Source: Diplosphaera chodatii (lineage: Eukaryota > Chlorophyta > Trebouxiophyceae > Prasiolales > Stichococcaceae). From it: 64,000 nucleotides of DNA. The DNA lies in assembly GCA_032358165.1 (NCBI GenBank), contig JAALGY010000014.1, forward strand, positions 310,001-374,000, given 5' to 3'. The position numbers were made by a program, and so were the translations under genes. The notes below the pieces were generated by a model. The model was given only the letters and a program-made list of their open reading frames with translations. It was not told where the DNA came from and ran no database searches. Below are positions 1 to 12,800 of the stretch, piece after piece. Each line of letters opens with the position of its first letter. The first letter of the stretch is position 1.

Positions 1-58
1 CTCCCCACATGCAAGCGACTGTGCCATGCCCCGGTTCTCATGCTAGTGCCTTGTGCAG

Positions 59-1382
59 GTGGTCCACCCTTCGGCCCGATGGGCCGCTTTGGAGGGCCGC
101 CGATGGGGCCCGGCCCAGGCCCCGGGCCGGGCCCTTTTGGACGCGGCCCGCCGCCCGGGTGGGGAGGGCGGGGCCCAGGGTGGGGCGGCCGCGGCCCTCC
201 CATGGGCGGCCCGCCCTTCGGCCACTGGGACGGCCCGCCGGGCCCCAGCATGCACCGCCCAGGCTCGCCAGGCTTCGGCGGCCCCGGACGCGGCTTCGGC
301 GGCGGAACGCCTCGTGAGCTGTGCTGCCTCTCCTCCCACCCATCACCGAAAGCTGCGTCTCTAAACCTTGCCCGGTCTGAGCAGCAAGCCAGCAGCCTGC
401 ATGTTGATGCTTGATGGAGCTGACATCTGGAGGCCTTGCAGTAAGATGAAGGAGCTGTCTCAAATTGCTGCAGTGAGCTTCGAGGAGCGTCAGCGCATGG
501 CGGCGATGCGTGGCAGCCCGTTGCGCGACCGTGGCAGCCCGCCGGACAGGCGCTGGGGCGGCCCCGGCGATGGTGACCGGCCGGGACCAGACCGCATGTC
601 GTCGCCGGTGCGGCCCAGCAGCAGAGTGGCAGACGGCCGGCCAGGCAGCGCGGGCGGCGGCGGCGCGGCGTCAGACGCGCACGGCAGCGGGGACAAGGGC
701 TGGGGTGCGCAGGCCGGCTGGGCGGCGCCGCTGGACAGGGGCTCCGACGGCTGGGGTATGGCCAGCGGCGCAGCGAACGGGTGGCAGGCGCCGGCGCCTG
801 ATGCCTGGGGCGTGGGCAGCAGCGGACAGCAGAATGGGTGGCGGGACGGCCGCCCTGACAGCCCGGCAGCAGACAAGAAGCCTGAGGCTGGGCAGCGGGA
901 CACAGCTGCAGCACCTGCACAGGCGCCGCCGGCGCCGGTTGTTGCTTTGCCGGAGGTGGGCGATGAGGAGAAGGTTTGGTATTATGTCGACCCCCAGGTG
1001 CGCTTGTCACAAGTCCTCAGTGGCTGTACTTGGATGGCATCGGGGCTTCTGTGACGGCAGGCGACAGCAACCCGATGCTGAGCTTACGCTGGTGTTTGGT
1101 CTGCAGGCGGACACGCAGGGACCCTGCAGCCGCTCGCAGTTCCGGCACTGGCTGCGCACGATGAGCAACAACCCAAAGCTGCGCACCGAGCTTGAACAGT
1201 TCAAGTCCGTCACAGTCTGGCGGGTGAGACTGGCTCTGATGGCCTGTTGCATGCTGCTTGTTTCTGTTGTGTGGTGTGGCCCACTGATGTTGGCGCAGTC
1301 ATTTCCACTGCAGGATGGCATGCCACGGCGGGTCTCACTGGCCACCGTCGTCGGGGAAGCAGCAATGCAGGTTCAGGCCTGA
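59..1382 (+). CDS. GYF-domain protein, 3' part (5' end outside window)
   Basis: Exons follow by phase: 59-310, 474 to about 995, 1106-1223 and 1314-1382. The first is a Gly/Pro-rich low-complexity stretch and the second is rich in Gly, Ser and Asp-Arg. The third and fourth carry a GYF-type domain: KVWYYVDP at the end of exon 2, then ADTQGPCSRSQFRHWL, then FKSVTVWR joined to DGMPRRVSL. This fits the W-Y-Y-x-DP...QGP-x-S...W pattern of GYF domains, which bind proline-rich ligands. The final VWR-D/G segment resembles plant NERD-type GYF domains. The protein stops shortly after the domain, so the GYF is C-terminal. The start lies upstream of the window. The partner and pathway cannot be told from the sequence. 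Confidence 0.7.
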
Positions 1383-1828
1383 GCAACGCAGACAGTGCAG
1401 GCGTGAGTGTGCATCAGCCGTTTGCGTTTGCACAAATGCTGTGTTTTGAGCAGCCCGATCACTCTTTTGCTGCTTGAGGGCGTGTGTCAGGTGGCATATT
1501 TTGATGCATATTTTGATGCATGTCTGCACATTGTGCTCATTGCTGTGCAGCATAGTGAAGTTACCACAGTCCACTGCTGTGGTTTCGTCGGTGAGAGGTT
1601 GGGCCTGAGCTACGCACTGCTGCCAGTCCGCAGGCTTTCAGTCCGCAAGGTTGAGGCCAACACCGGCCCGTACATGTGCTGCCATCACGCCGTTCAGGCG
1701 GCCATTACCAATTCCATCGGCTCCGATGGTGATCTTTGCAAGACTCGCGCGATCCGGCGCCGCTTGCTTGCAGCCTCGCCGCCGTCGTGGCCTGCAGTAG
1801 CCGATGTGCTGCATGTGAGACGGTCAGC
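1383..1828. other. Intergenic, GYF gene to CFA synthase gene
   Basis: This stretch of about 450 bases holds no convincing coding exon. It has a short direct repeat (gcatattttgat twice, about 1495-1523). It should contain the 3' UTR of the GYF gene and the promoter of the downstream gene on the same strand. Confidence 0.5.
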
Positions 1829-4800
1829 ATGGGGCCAGCGGCACCGATGCAGCGGATCGCGTGTGTGGGCAGTGGCATCACCGGGCTGTCGGCGGCTTGG
1901 CTGCTGCAGAGGTGTGTCGGACTCTTGTTCGAGGTCGCTTTGACATTCTGTGCGCTGTTGCCACAGACAAGTTATCGCGGACACGCAAGTACAAGTTGCG
2001 GCCAGAAACGTCAGCAATCGTGCAGTTCGAGCAAGCTGGCTGCTGGCATGGCTTTTGCACACTCCCGCAACAGCCTTCTAGCCGCAAGATGTTCAGGATG
2101 GATTTGAGACACGCTGCTCTGGCACACCTGTCAGCACCCTTCCGTGCCTGCAGTTATGTTGTTTCAGCTGCTGGACTTTGTCAGATGAGTTCCAATGCTG
2201 ACGATCAGTTGCGAACGTCACATTCCCATCAGGTCAATGCTGTGTGCTTTTATGCATGCAGGTCGGGCGCTGAAGTGGTGCTGTTCGAGAGGGAGGCGAC
2301 ATGCGGCGGCCACACGCTCACCGACGATAGCGGCCCGGTGCCCGTGGATCTGGGCTTCCAGGTGCATCTGCAGGATGTTTTAAAAACGTTCATATATCAA
2401 AGCAAGGAATATACTGGTCAAGTTGAGAGCTGAAGCGTATTTTTACAGCGGTGCCCCCTGCTGGCTGCTGTCGCGCACGGAGTGAACTGTTGGCACTGCG
2501 CAAGTCACAGGTGTACAATTTGACAACGTATCCGCACCTGGTCGGCCTGCTGGAGACGTTGGGCGTGGACACGGAGCCCTCGGACATGTCGTTCGCGCTG
2601 TCGAGTGATGGCGGCGCCTTCGAGTGGGGCTCGCGCGGCCTGGCAGCGCTGTTCTGCCAGCGCCGCAACCTGATCAGCCCGACGTTCTGGCGCATGGTGC
2701 TGGATGTTGTGCGCTTTGGCCGCGGCGCACGCGAGGTGGTTGCCCTCATTGAACTGTTGTCCTGTCGTCCGCGCTTTGGTCCTCCAAGGCAGCGATCCAG
2801 CAGCATGGCCACTCCATCACCCACGCTTCAGGTGCTGGAGCCGGCAAAGTCGGTCCCTTTCAGCCGCATGTCCACGGGGGAGTACCTGCGGCTGCGGCGG
2901 TACAGCCAGGCGTTTGTGCGGCACTACTTCCTGCCCATGTGTGCGGCCGTGTGGAGCGTGCCAGAGTCACAGGTGAGCGCAGTGTGTTGAGCATCTTGAC
3001 ACGGTTACTGCTCTTGCAACATGGTGCATGTGTGCACACCGTCCCTTGCAAAAGGGCATGCAGCTGCTATGTGACGGAGACAAGGTCCTGTCATGCCACG
3101 ATTGCAGATGATGGAGGCGCCGATTGTGACGCTGGTCCGCTTCTGGGAGAACCACCACCTGCTGGACCTGGTGCAGCGGCCGGTGTGGCGCGTCGTCAAG
3201 GACCGCTCCCGCTCCTACGTCTCCGCCATCTGCGCGGGCAAGCAGCACGCACCATTGCCATGCGTACACTGCACTGCGCATGGCACATGAGCCACCCCCT
3301 GATGCGAACGGCTGAAGGAGCGCACATACTGTACTGATTGAGTGCATTTCAGGTCCAGCAGTCTGCTGCAGCAAAGTGCGTCGCAAGCTGGCATGTGGCA
3401 GAACAGAGATGCAGCACATGCCAAGGTGCGAAGAGCCGAGTTGTCTCCTCATCACAGAGCTGCGGGATGTGCGGACAAGCTGTGCTGTGGTGTCAGTGGA
3501 GTCGGTCGGGCCAACCGGCCCGGTCCGCATCCGCACCGCAGACGGCAAGACAGAGCAGTTCGACAAAGTGGTGCTGGCGACTCACTCCGACACCTCCCTG
3601 GCACTGCTCGGCAGCACCTGCCCCCAGGTCAGTACACGCCTCCAGGGAGTCCCTGTAGTGTAATCCGCGTTGAAAAAGCTTGTTCGCACTCATAGCGGAC
3701 GCCACAGCTGTTGTAATCAGTGAGACCATTGATGCAGGACGTCCAGGATGTTCTGACGGCCATACCCTACAACGAGAACGATGTGTGGCTGCACACGGAT
3801 GCGAGCCTCATGCCCCATAACCGTTCTGCGTGGGCATCGTGGAACTTCCTCGGCAGGTGCTACCACTGCAAATGCCAATGCTGACAAGCAAGTACCGCTC
3901 TGCCGGTACACAACTGTGCAACGGAGCCACAACAAATACCGTTAAAGAAGTCGGCTGCTGACGTCGCACGATGCTGCTGTGCAGCTCTGCCAGCGGGAGT
4001 GAGCATGCTGCGGTGTGCGTCAGCTACTGGCTCAACCTGCTGCAGAACCTGCCGCCCGGCACGCCCGACATGTTCGTGACGCTCAACCCGCTGCACCCGC
4101 CGGCGCCGGACACCGTGCTCAAGCAGCTCAGGCTGGCGCACCCTGTGTTCAGCCCCGACATGGTGGCCGCGCAAGCAGCGCTCCCCTCTGTGCAGGTAGA
4201 GATCTCGACAATTGCGCCTCCACAGACAACGTGCGGGCCAACATAATGCACTGGTTTGCACATGACACTGTTGGCTGTATCCTGAGAATGTATCATTGCA
4301 TCACCACAAGCAGGCATGTTGACGTGAAGTGGCACCTTGCTGCAGGGCAGGGGTGGTGTGTACCTTGCGGGCGCATGGGCAGGGTATGGCTTCCATGAGG
4401 ACGGGCTGAAGGCCGGCATCGCCGTGGCACAGGCCCTGGGCGCAGCAGTGCCGTGGAAGCCGCGGGCTGCCAGCCCCAAGGCACGCCAACTTGCTCCTTT
4501 CGCTCTGCTAAGAGGCCATGCATCAGCTGAGCATGATCCGGCTGCGAGGCGTGTTGGGTGGTTGAGCACCACAGGGAGGGCCTCAGCATTGCTTGATTGA
4601 TGTGTTGCAGGTCGGGCTTCTGGGCAGCCTGGCCCTGAATGTGTTCGACCGCTTTGCACGGGCCGCCATCAGTGTGGGCCACCTGCGCATCATCCTGCCC
4701 AATGGCGAGGAGCTGTCCTACGGCGACCCCAGCACCACCCAGCCACCGATTGCGCCAGGCGGGTGCAGCAGCGCATTTGTCCTGCATCTCATGACGGTTA

Positions 4801-7800
4801 TCTGCAATCCCATACGAACAGCTAGCCGTGCTGCAGGGTACAAGGCTGGCGCTTTGCACCTGCTGACACTGTGGTGCTCGCAGCAGGGGAGGCGTGGCGG
4901 CAGCGGCCTGGCCGGGCTGCAGTCATCCGGCTGTTCGACTACGCCTTCTTCGGCAAGATCATCATGCGCCATGACACTGGCATGGGCGAGTCGTACATGG
5001 ACGGCGACTATGAGGTGACCCACCACTGTGACGTCCTCTGGTGACCAGCACCTCTGGTCTGCAGAAGCACCTGCACCAAGGTAGAGTGCGTAAACAGACT
5101 GAACCCAAGGGCGGGCTACATGCTCAGGGGAGCGCATGCTTTCGATGGTGACACCTAACCGTGCGTGGGCAGGTGGACGATCTGGGTGGTCTGCTGGCAG
5201 TGGCGGTCGCAAATGCGACCAGCATCGAGGCCAGCCGCGGGCTGCTGGGCTTCCTGAACACCCTGGGTGGCTGGGCATTGCGCGCCGCCCACGCCGCCCG
5301 CAGCAACACCATCTCAGGTGCGCCCCCATGATGCCCACTGCATCAAACCTGAAGGGACGCAAGCAGTCATGAGCAGAGGCCATGTTACATGAGCCGTTCA
5401 GAGCAGCATAGTTCCCCACAGTTAATATAACTTGATGAGTACTGCCTACAGGCAGCTTGACACTATTAATAACGGATTTGCAGGCAGCAGACGCAACATT
5501 GAGGAGCACTACGATGCGGGCAACGACATGTACCGCCTATTCTTGGATGACACGCTCACCTACTCCTGCGGCATTCATGAAGCAGGTGGGAGGGCGTATG
5601 CCAGGTGCATTGTCGCACTGCCTCAGATGTGAGTAACATTCGGCTGGACGACTCCTGAAGCAGCCAACCCCTGCCACACTGGTCTGACAGCATGTCGTTG
5701 CCTGGTGCAGGCGGCACGCTGCGCGAGGCGCAGCTGGCCAAGCTGGATGCCATGCTGGTGGCGGCGGAGGTGTGCGCCAGCGACCATGTGCTGGAGATCG
5801 GCTGCGGCTGGGGGTCCATGGCCATCCACGCGGTCCAGACCACTGGCTGCAGGTGAGGCCCATTGCTGCACCCGCTAGACTGCATGAGGGCATGTTGGAC
5901 CTGCGCAGGTACAAGCAAACGAGCATTTTCAACTCCACCCTCACGATGCTGTGCCGGCGTCAAGCATGTAGCAATGCTGCGCAGGTGGACGGGCATCACC
6001 GTCAGCAAGGAGCAGCTGGCGGAGGCAAAGGCGCGGGTCAAGGCCGCCGGCCTTGCGGACCGCATCACCCTCATGTTCTGCGACTACAGGTCCCTTTTCC
6101 GTCAGAAGCTGTTCAGCCCATCTATGATATGCACAGTCTTGGTCTCCTGTGGCCTGCTGCCAGGGTGATCCAACCGGACAACGGCTTTGCGCAGGGAGAT
6201 TCCTGCAGAGACGGGCAGCTTCGACAAGGTGGTCAGCTGCGAGATGATCGAGGCGGTGGGCCAGGAGCATCTCGTGACATACTTTACAGCCATCGATGCT
6301 GCGCTGAAGCCCGGCGGCAAGGCCATCATCCAGGTGCGGGAATGTGGCTCGGCCACAGCAGCCGCACTCATCACATCGTGGTGGTCCCAGAGAGTTGATG
6401 CCCCCTGTGCAAGAAGTGCCCATGAACACAGCCTTGTGGGTTGCCAAGTGTTTGTCAGATGCACACAGCACATGTGTCCTGCACAGGTGATTGCGGAGCC
6501 TGATGAGCGGTATGAGGCGTACTGTGCGAGCAGCGACTTCATCAGGGAGCACATCTTCCCGGGGGGCCACCTGCCGTCAATGGGCGCCATGGTGCAGGCC
6601 GCCCGTGGCACAGCCCTGCAGGTGTGCGCGTCGCTTGTGTGTTGCATTCTGAGAGTGCTGCGGTCAATGGGCTTCTTGTCTAGCAGCTGCAGCCAATGGT
6701 AAGCCGAGCCCCAGCGTCACGAGGTGTGCAACAGTCATCAGCTAGATGAATTGTGGTTCGTGTACATCACCGCCAACTGTCGTTGCTGCAGGTGCACGAC
6801 TGCCAGGACATTGGGCCGCACTATGCAGTCACGCTCCGGGAGTGGCGGTCGGCCTGGGAGGAGCGCCAGCACGATGTTCTGAAGCTGGGCTACTCTGAGC
6901 GCTTTTGGCGCAAGTACCGGTGCGTGCAGCTGCTGTTCAGGTCGTGTCTTGACCACCCTGCGCTCTGCCGTCTTGCAGGCGTGCCACAAGCGGCCTGCAG
7001 CGTGCCGACGCTGCTGTGTCCGATTTCCGCCTCTCTGCCCTCTGCAGGTTCTACTTCGCATACTGCGAGGCGGCGTTCGACGAGCGGTACATCCACACCT
7101 TCCAGGTGCTGTGGGTGAAGGGCGCGGAGGTCTGCAGCAGCCTGGCCGCGCCAGCTGGTGCCACGCTGGCGGAGGCAGTGGCGGAGCCCAGCCGCCGCCC
7201 CAGCTCCCCTGACCCGATGACGCAGGTGAAGATGGCTGCCTTCTCGTTCCCTATTGCCGGCTGCATATCATGCACCTGTTACAGCAATGCTGGCGGTGCA
7301 CCGTCGCATCGCTACCAAGCCTATGTCGCAGCGGTTATGATCTTTGCTGCAGCAGCGGCTGCTGCGGCATGCTTAACGTCTGGGACTTCAGCTGGAAAGC
7401 CTCACCGTTCGACCTCCAAGTAGTGCCTGCAATTGGGCCTTGCTTGACATGGTGTGAAGCGAAACAACCCTGACGATGCTGGTTTTGACAATGCAGATGC
7501 TGCTCGGGGTGTACTTCTTCTTGGCGGGGTGGGCAGTTGGGCAGCGCCGCGCCGTGCTGCTGGTTCCCTTTGCATCGGCAACCTGCGCTGCGCTGCTGTA
7601 CCTGGCCAGCCTGCTCAGCGCAGCCTTCTCGACCCGCTACAGGTGTGCAACTATTTGCTGCTGGCCAACTGTGTATGTGACTGTTGTCCTGCATTAGTAA
7701 TCCCTGCATCTGCCAAGCAAGCTTAAACCTACATACAGTGCTATCGTGCCTCAGCGCTCAGCACACTGCAGTAGTGTGGACTCAGATTCAAGAAGCCCCG

Positions 7801-8929
7801 TTGCTGTGCAGGGCCATGGAGCCAGAGACCCGGGTCTGGTGGTGCACGGACGTTGTGCACCTGCTCTACTCGGCTGGTGCCAGCATGGCCGCGGTGGCAT
7901 ACATCATCAGCACGCCCACGGCACTCGATGTGGCAGCCCCGCCGGGCCTCACTGCTGTGCCGGACGCCATCGTCTGCGTGTCGGCTGGGTTCTGCGCCTT
8001 CCTGCTTTGGATCCTGGTGGCCTACAGGTACGCGAATCGGTTCTGCGCTCCGCCGTCATGTATGCTGTGCAATTATAGCCAGGCTGTGGCACAGGCAACC
8101 CTCAACAATCTGGCTAATCACCCTCAAGTTTGGTGTACACCATAGCATACAACCGAAGATGTTGTCGTCAGAATTTTGAAGTGTTTTGTACTCCTTTCTG
8201 CAGGATTTACCAGCGGTCATACCTGAAGATGCTGCACCTGACGACGCTGCTGGTGCTGTTTGCGGCAGCGGCTTTCAAATCCGATCACACTGCGCTGCTG
8301 GCAGCCACGCTGGTGTCAGAGGCGCACACCGTCTTCTTCCTCACCAGACGCCTGCAGGTGCCCCTTCAAGAGTGACGTGGTTCGTACCAGCAGCATGATA
8401 GCCTCCAACTGCTGACACATGCATTGGAAAGGCATGCGTAGAGCATCATCAGCAGATATAGACCGTAGAGCGGTGCGTTTCGTCGACTGTATCGTGAACT
8501 GGCTGGTGAGGAGTCTTCATGCCATGCAGGACTTTCTGGCTGTGGGAGCGGACAGCACGTGGCGGCGGGTTATCGCCCGTGCGGAACGAGTATCGCTGGT
8601 TGTGTGCCGACTGCTGCCACATGCTGCGCTCACCCTGCTGGTGGTATCCCAGCCGGATGCATTCGCCACACGTGCAAGGTATGGCTCGTTTCAAGCTCAC
8701 CTGCCTTTCCCAGGGTCAAAAACAGATTGACGAACGACACTGCTGCATTCGAGATGAGGTTGCACAACGCTGACCCTGGTCCTGTGGACCGGGCAGGTAC
8801 GGCATGGCAGCAGCAGGACTTCTGTACATCAACCTGACCAACTTGCTAAAGGCATGGCGCACCTTCCGGAGGACAATGCCCGGACATACACAGGCGCAGC
8901 CGGAAGCCAGTGTGCTGAAGCACGAGTGA
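1829..8929 (+). CDS. Cyclopropane-fatty-acid synthase-like protein: FAD oxidoreductase + SAM methyltransferase + TLC-like membrane domain
   Basis: Most of some 20 exons can be joined by phase. Examples are 1829-1911, 2262-2361, 2511-2735, 2832-2972, 3738-3856, 3985-4195, 5173-5317, 5484-5585, 5711-5852, 5985-6089, 6195-6333, 6487-6621, 6792-6919, 7048-7225, 7497-7642, 7812-8027, 8204-8357, 8530-8678 and 8797-8929. The N-terminal third is an amine-oxidase-like FAD domain: [15 protein letters not shown] dinucleotide motif, [14 protein letters not shown], and [16 protein letters not shown] near its end. The middle is a CFA-synthase methyltransferase with [40 protein letters not shown] and [14 protein letters not shown]. 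Plant CPA-FAS has this same order and methylenates acyl chains on phospholipids using SAM. The last five exons add about six hydrophobic segments ending in [20 protein letters not shown], which looks TLC-like. Boundaries near 3225-3440, 4480 and 4760 are uncertain and may use GC donors. If the donor at 7226 is not used, translation would stop at 7423. Confidence 0.8.
7497..8929 (+). other. TLC-like multi-spanning C-terminal extension of the CFA synthase gene
   Basis: Exons 7497-7642, 7812-8027, 8204-8357, 8530-8678 and 8797-8929 keep phase with one another and with the preceding methyltransferase exon, which ends at 7225. They encode hydrophobic segments such as [41 protein letters not shown] and [27 protein letters not shown] followed by a final [14 protein letters not shown] resembles the 'SE-x-s-x-F-l-x-x-R' and 'G-l-x-x-l-N-x-x-W' parts of TLC (TRAM/LAG1/CLN8) proteins. 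The assignment rests on pattern only. This could instead be a separate gene starting at the ATG at 7476 or 7497, with the enzyme ending at 7423. Confidence 0.45.
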
Positions 8930-9840
8930 CAAACTGTTCAGACTGGGGGATTGCAATTGGCTTGACACAAACATATGCTGGGCCAAGCAGCTGTCAGTAG
9001 GATATCTGAGTAACGGGGGCTCTGTTGTTTCATACGCGTGGGTGGTTGCTTTGTGCCACTTGCTGTCAAGGCTGGCCAGATGCAGACGCAGGCCGCAGCG
9101 GCGGCAGGTTTTGACAACAATGGAGTGGGGGTTCAGTGCAACGAAATCATGGCAGCTCTGCCAATTCGGTTCGGTTGATTACTTGGGGTCGGTCTTCTGC
9201 TGCCAGCACTTGTGACTACTGCGAAGTACGCTATCGGGGGTATACGTCAGGCGTCTCTGTCAGAAAACTGTGAACTGTGCATTGTAAGTGCTGCACTGCT
9301 ACGAGGCTTTGCTGCCCCACCGTTCTATGCTGCCAGTAGGAACCCGTGCATTAGATGAAAGCAGGCAAGGCATGGTCTATGCTATCTGAAAACCAACCCC
9401 AGCATGCAGCTGCATGACCACTTCTTTTGTTCACTTCTTTGGGGCTACCGTCTTTGATGCCGGCCGTGCTGAGGCACTCCCAGCATCCCTACCCTCCGTT
9501 GCTGCTTTGGCTATCTCCTTCCTGCAGCGAGCAACATGCACGATCGAAACCACCTGGTATAACCGTCACAAGAGGCCGCACATGGCCTACACCGAAAGGG
9601 GCGTTGTTGATGCATCAGACACCTAAGACAGCAGGCATGCTGCAACATGTAGCCTGTGTGTGCCAAGATGTTCAAGTGACAGAAACCTGTTTGCCGTGCG
9701 CCTCTCTGCATCTGCAACTCAGGCGAAATTCAATGAGCAGCGTGAACAGCAGCGTGTGCTGTCCGTATGGCACACAGCTGGACTGCTGCACCATGTCATT
9801 GCACCGCAGATAGCTGCTGCGGTGTTACGCTCACCCGTAT
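8930..9840. other. No supported gene; convergent 3' region
   Basis: The CFA synthase gene ends at 8929 on the + strand, and the minus-strand SAM-domain gene ends somewhere below 9870. I see no convincing exon here. A minus-strand open stretch near 9040-9120 (KTCRRCGLRLHLAS) is weak. The last exon of the SAM-domain gene may fall here. Confidence 0.4.
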
Positions 9841-12800
9841 CCAGGCGCTCCATGAACTTCTCAATTCGTTCCTGCATTGATGGACGATCAAGAGCTGTTC
9901 ATTATTGCGAGGTACAAAGACATGCAAGTCCCATGAGCATGCACTGCTGACCAGGTCCATGTGGTACTTGGACACAGCTCACGCATGTGGTGCACGGCCA
10001 TGACTATGCGTCTGCGGCTTATCCTATGACCAGTTTGTCACCTGTGGCACTTGGTGCTTGGGGTGCGCCTCCCAGTAGGCATCGGCTGCGCTCCGCATCT
10101 TGGCCTCGCGCTCCGCCAGATCGTGCTTTGTGAAGCGGATAAACTGCTGGTTGCGGATCGCCCTGTATTACCCAGGCACGTTCGGTTTTTCCATGGCGTC
10201 CATCAATGAAGCGTGTCAGGCGTATGTGGAGTGGACCCCAGGAGCGGCAGGAGCGGCACCTGTACAGGAAGATGCAGCGCGGGCGGCCCTTGAGCCCGGC
10301 CAGCCTCTGCAGATCACGCTTGTGGCACCCGGCCAGCAGCTCCACTGTCTCCCCAAGCCTCCCGCCTGGGTGCACTGAGGCGCCTGTGTGCAGCGCCACA
10401 GTGCAAGACGCTGTACAGCGATGGGAGAACGTGCCTTTGTCAGCTAATGCTGCGGCCTAGTGACTGACTGCAGTGCCAGAGGATCTGCAACTGCATGCGG
10501 GCTGCTTGGCGACACCACCCTTTTCCTACCTGCTGCAGATGGCTGTTCAAGTGTCTGCTGTACCTCGCCGCGCGCTCCTGCTGAAGCTGTGCTGTCTGCT
10601 GCTACCGCAGGGATATAGCCACCCCCACTGAAGTCTTCAGCATCAAGTCTGCTGGTGGCGGCTGCCTCAGCGCCGATGCCACTCCCTGGATGCCCGTGCT
10701 GCCGCTGCAGTTTGTCCAGCTCATCCTCGGGACCCCTGAAGGCAGCGCTGCTGCTGTGTGGCATTCATGCCAGTGCTCATGTACAGCAAATGACCTGCTT
10801 CCCATGAACTTCATCTGTGCTTACCTGTCTGGCTTGCCTTCTATGCTGTCCCGCACGCGCTTCAAGAGCAGGTCCACATTTCCATCAACTGCCATCAGCG
10901 AGGGCTCTGCAAAAGCTTCGGCACTCCAGCCTGCTTCCACGAACCAAGCCTGGCAACCATCAAAGTCCGCCTCTGCGGCAGCTGCAGGATCTGCATCCCT
11001 GCCCGGCCTGGCACTCGACCTGCAGATGATGCAGGTGGTTCCAGTGTTGCGGAGAGCTGGTTGCTGAAGCATCAAACAAGAAGGCTCATATGCGGTGTGC
11101 AAGGCTGCCTCATCAGCCACAGGATCTCATCCGACATTCCATGAGCAACAGTGTCATGGTATGCAGCATGAGCAACAGTGTCACGGTAGGCGGAGGACAT
11201 GCGAGCAACCAATTGCCTGGAGTGCCACGGGCTCACCAATGGCGTGCCAGCTGCTCAAGGCGCTGGGAACGGCCGGCCAGGTCCGCCTCATACCGCCGCA
11301 TGAACTGCTGAGAGCGCAGCAGCGCCGCCAGGCGGCTCGCCTTTGCCGCGCCTTGCAGCGGCGCAAGGGCGGCCACCTTTGACGCCGCGTCAGGAAACTT
11401 GTCCTGTCGTGCGATTCAGCCTTCGAAGAGCTGTAGGGTGCGACTTCTGCCACGATGCCTTATAGTGCAGCAGAGGACAAGCCTCGAGACAAGTGGGCAT
11501 GCGGATATGCGAGTGGACAACTGGAAACACTAGGTTCCGCTTCAGCATATATGAAAGGCACAATCAGAATATAATTAAGCATGCACCTGGACATGCGTGC
11601 ACAGCTCGTCCATGGCGTCATCCGGTGGCGGACCGCTATCTGGCAGCTCCAGCCCGAGCTGTGCATCGTCAACATATGACCTGCAGCGCCAAACTAATGG
11701 TCCTCAACCTGGCAAACTGTTTGGCAGGGCTGCAGGAGACTCGTGTTATGTTTTTGTACGATGCACACAGTGGCTGTTGTGCTGCTGAAGTCGATGTCAC
11801 AGCATTCAGAAATATGTCAGAAGGGGCAGAGTCTGGCCAATGCAAGGAGCACGGGCGCAGCGGTCGCACCTCAGGAATGCCATGTCCGCCTCCTCATGTG
11901 CACGGTCGTCAGTGCCCCACTGCCGCTGCTCCTCCTGGATTAGCCGGTGCCGCATCTCCTGCACAACACCGGCACTGCGACATGTTAGCTGCTGGGGGCT
12001 GGTACGTAGGTTCCGTGCGCATGTTACATGATGTGTGCCACTGGCAGGAACTCTGCGTGATGTGGTAGCACCAGGAACGCAGAGCGTGGGTGATACAGAT
12101 GACAAGCATCTGCATCGCAGCGACCTGCAGTCTAGTCTCCCTGCTGTCAAGGTCCGCCTGCAGTCGACGCAGGAAGTCCTTGCTGCCAGTTTGTGGCCGC
12201 CTGGCGTGCACCCGGGCGGTGAGCGATGCTGATGTTGTGGGGCGCAGGGCCAAGTCCTGCGCATCATACACATGCACCACATCGCACATTGCATGGCTGC
12301 AGGGTCGGGCAAAAGTGCAACGAAATGCCACACTGGAGTCGTGTGGTCAACATCCCCACACACCGAAGCAACCACTACCCTGGCACACCAACCGCTGCGG
12401 CTGTACTGTAGCGCATCCCAGATGATGCATACCTCTGTGTCCGCCAGATGTCCAACAGGTGGCAGCGGCACCACACCGTTTGGATGCCATGGCACACGGC
12501 CTGTCTGGTCAAAGCTGGGTGCTGGGGCTGTTCCAGGGCGCACCAACGCCATGTCACCTGCAGATAAGTCACTGCAGCATGACCTGCTTGGTTGGAAGAT
12601 CAGGCACCACATGTGAGTCAGCAGATGTAGGTTCAGTGATCAGCTGTAAAGGTGTGTGCCAGGTTCTTTGCAGTATTCAACTCAGCCTGTTGGGCGCAAT
12701 TTTAAACACAACACCTTCAGACGAGGCTGTGCTGGGCTTCTGCAACAGGCTCATGTGGCTACGCAGCTGCGCCGCCTGCGTTGCTGCTGCCTCGGCTTGC

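Noticed and set aside
40..463. Several long overlapping frames on both strands in the first 460 bases
   Set aside because: The sequence is extremely GC-rich (Gly/Pro codons), which keeps all frames open. Only the plus frame joins in phase to the GYF exons.
510..1382. A single 290-codon gene starting at 510
   Set aside because: The frame before ~1100 is out of register with the coding frame. The true path is spliced exons 474-995, 1106-1223 and 1314-1382.
8930..9840. tRNA or small RNA gene in the gap
   Set aside because: I looked for clover-leaf-like arms and found none I could support by eye. tRNAscan-SE would be needed to exclude one.
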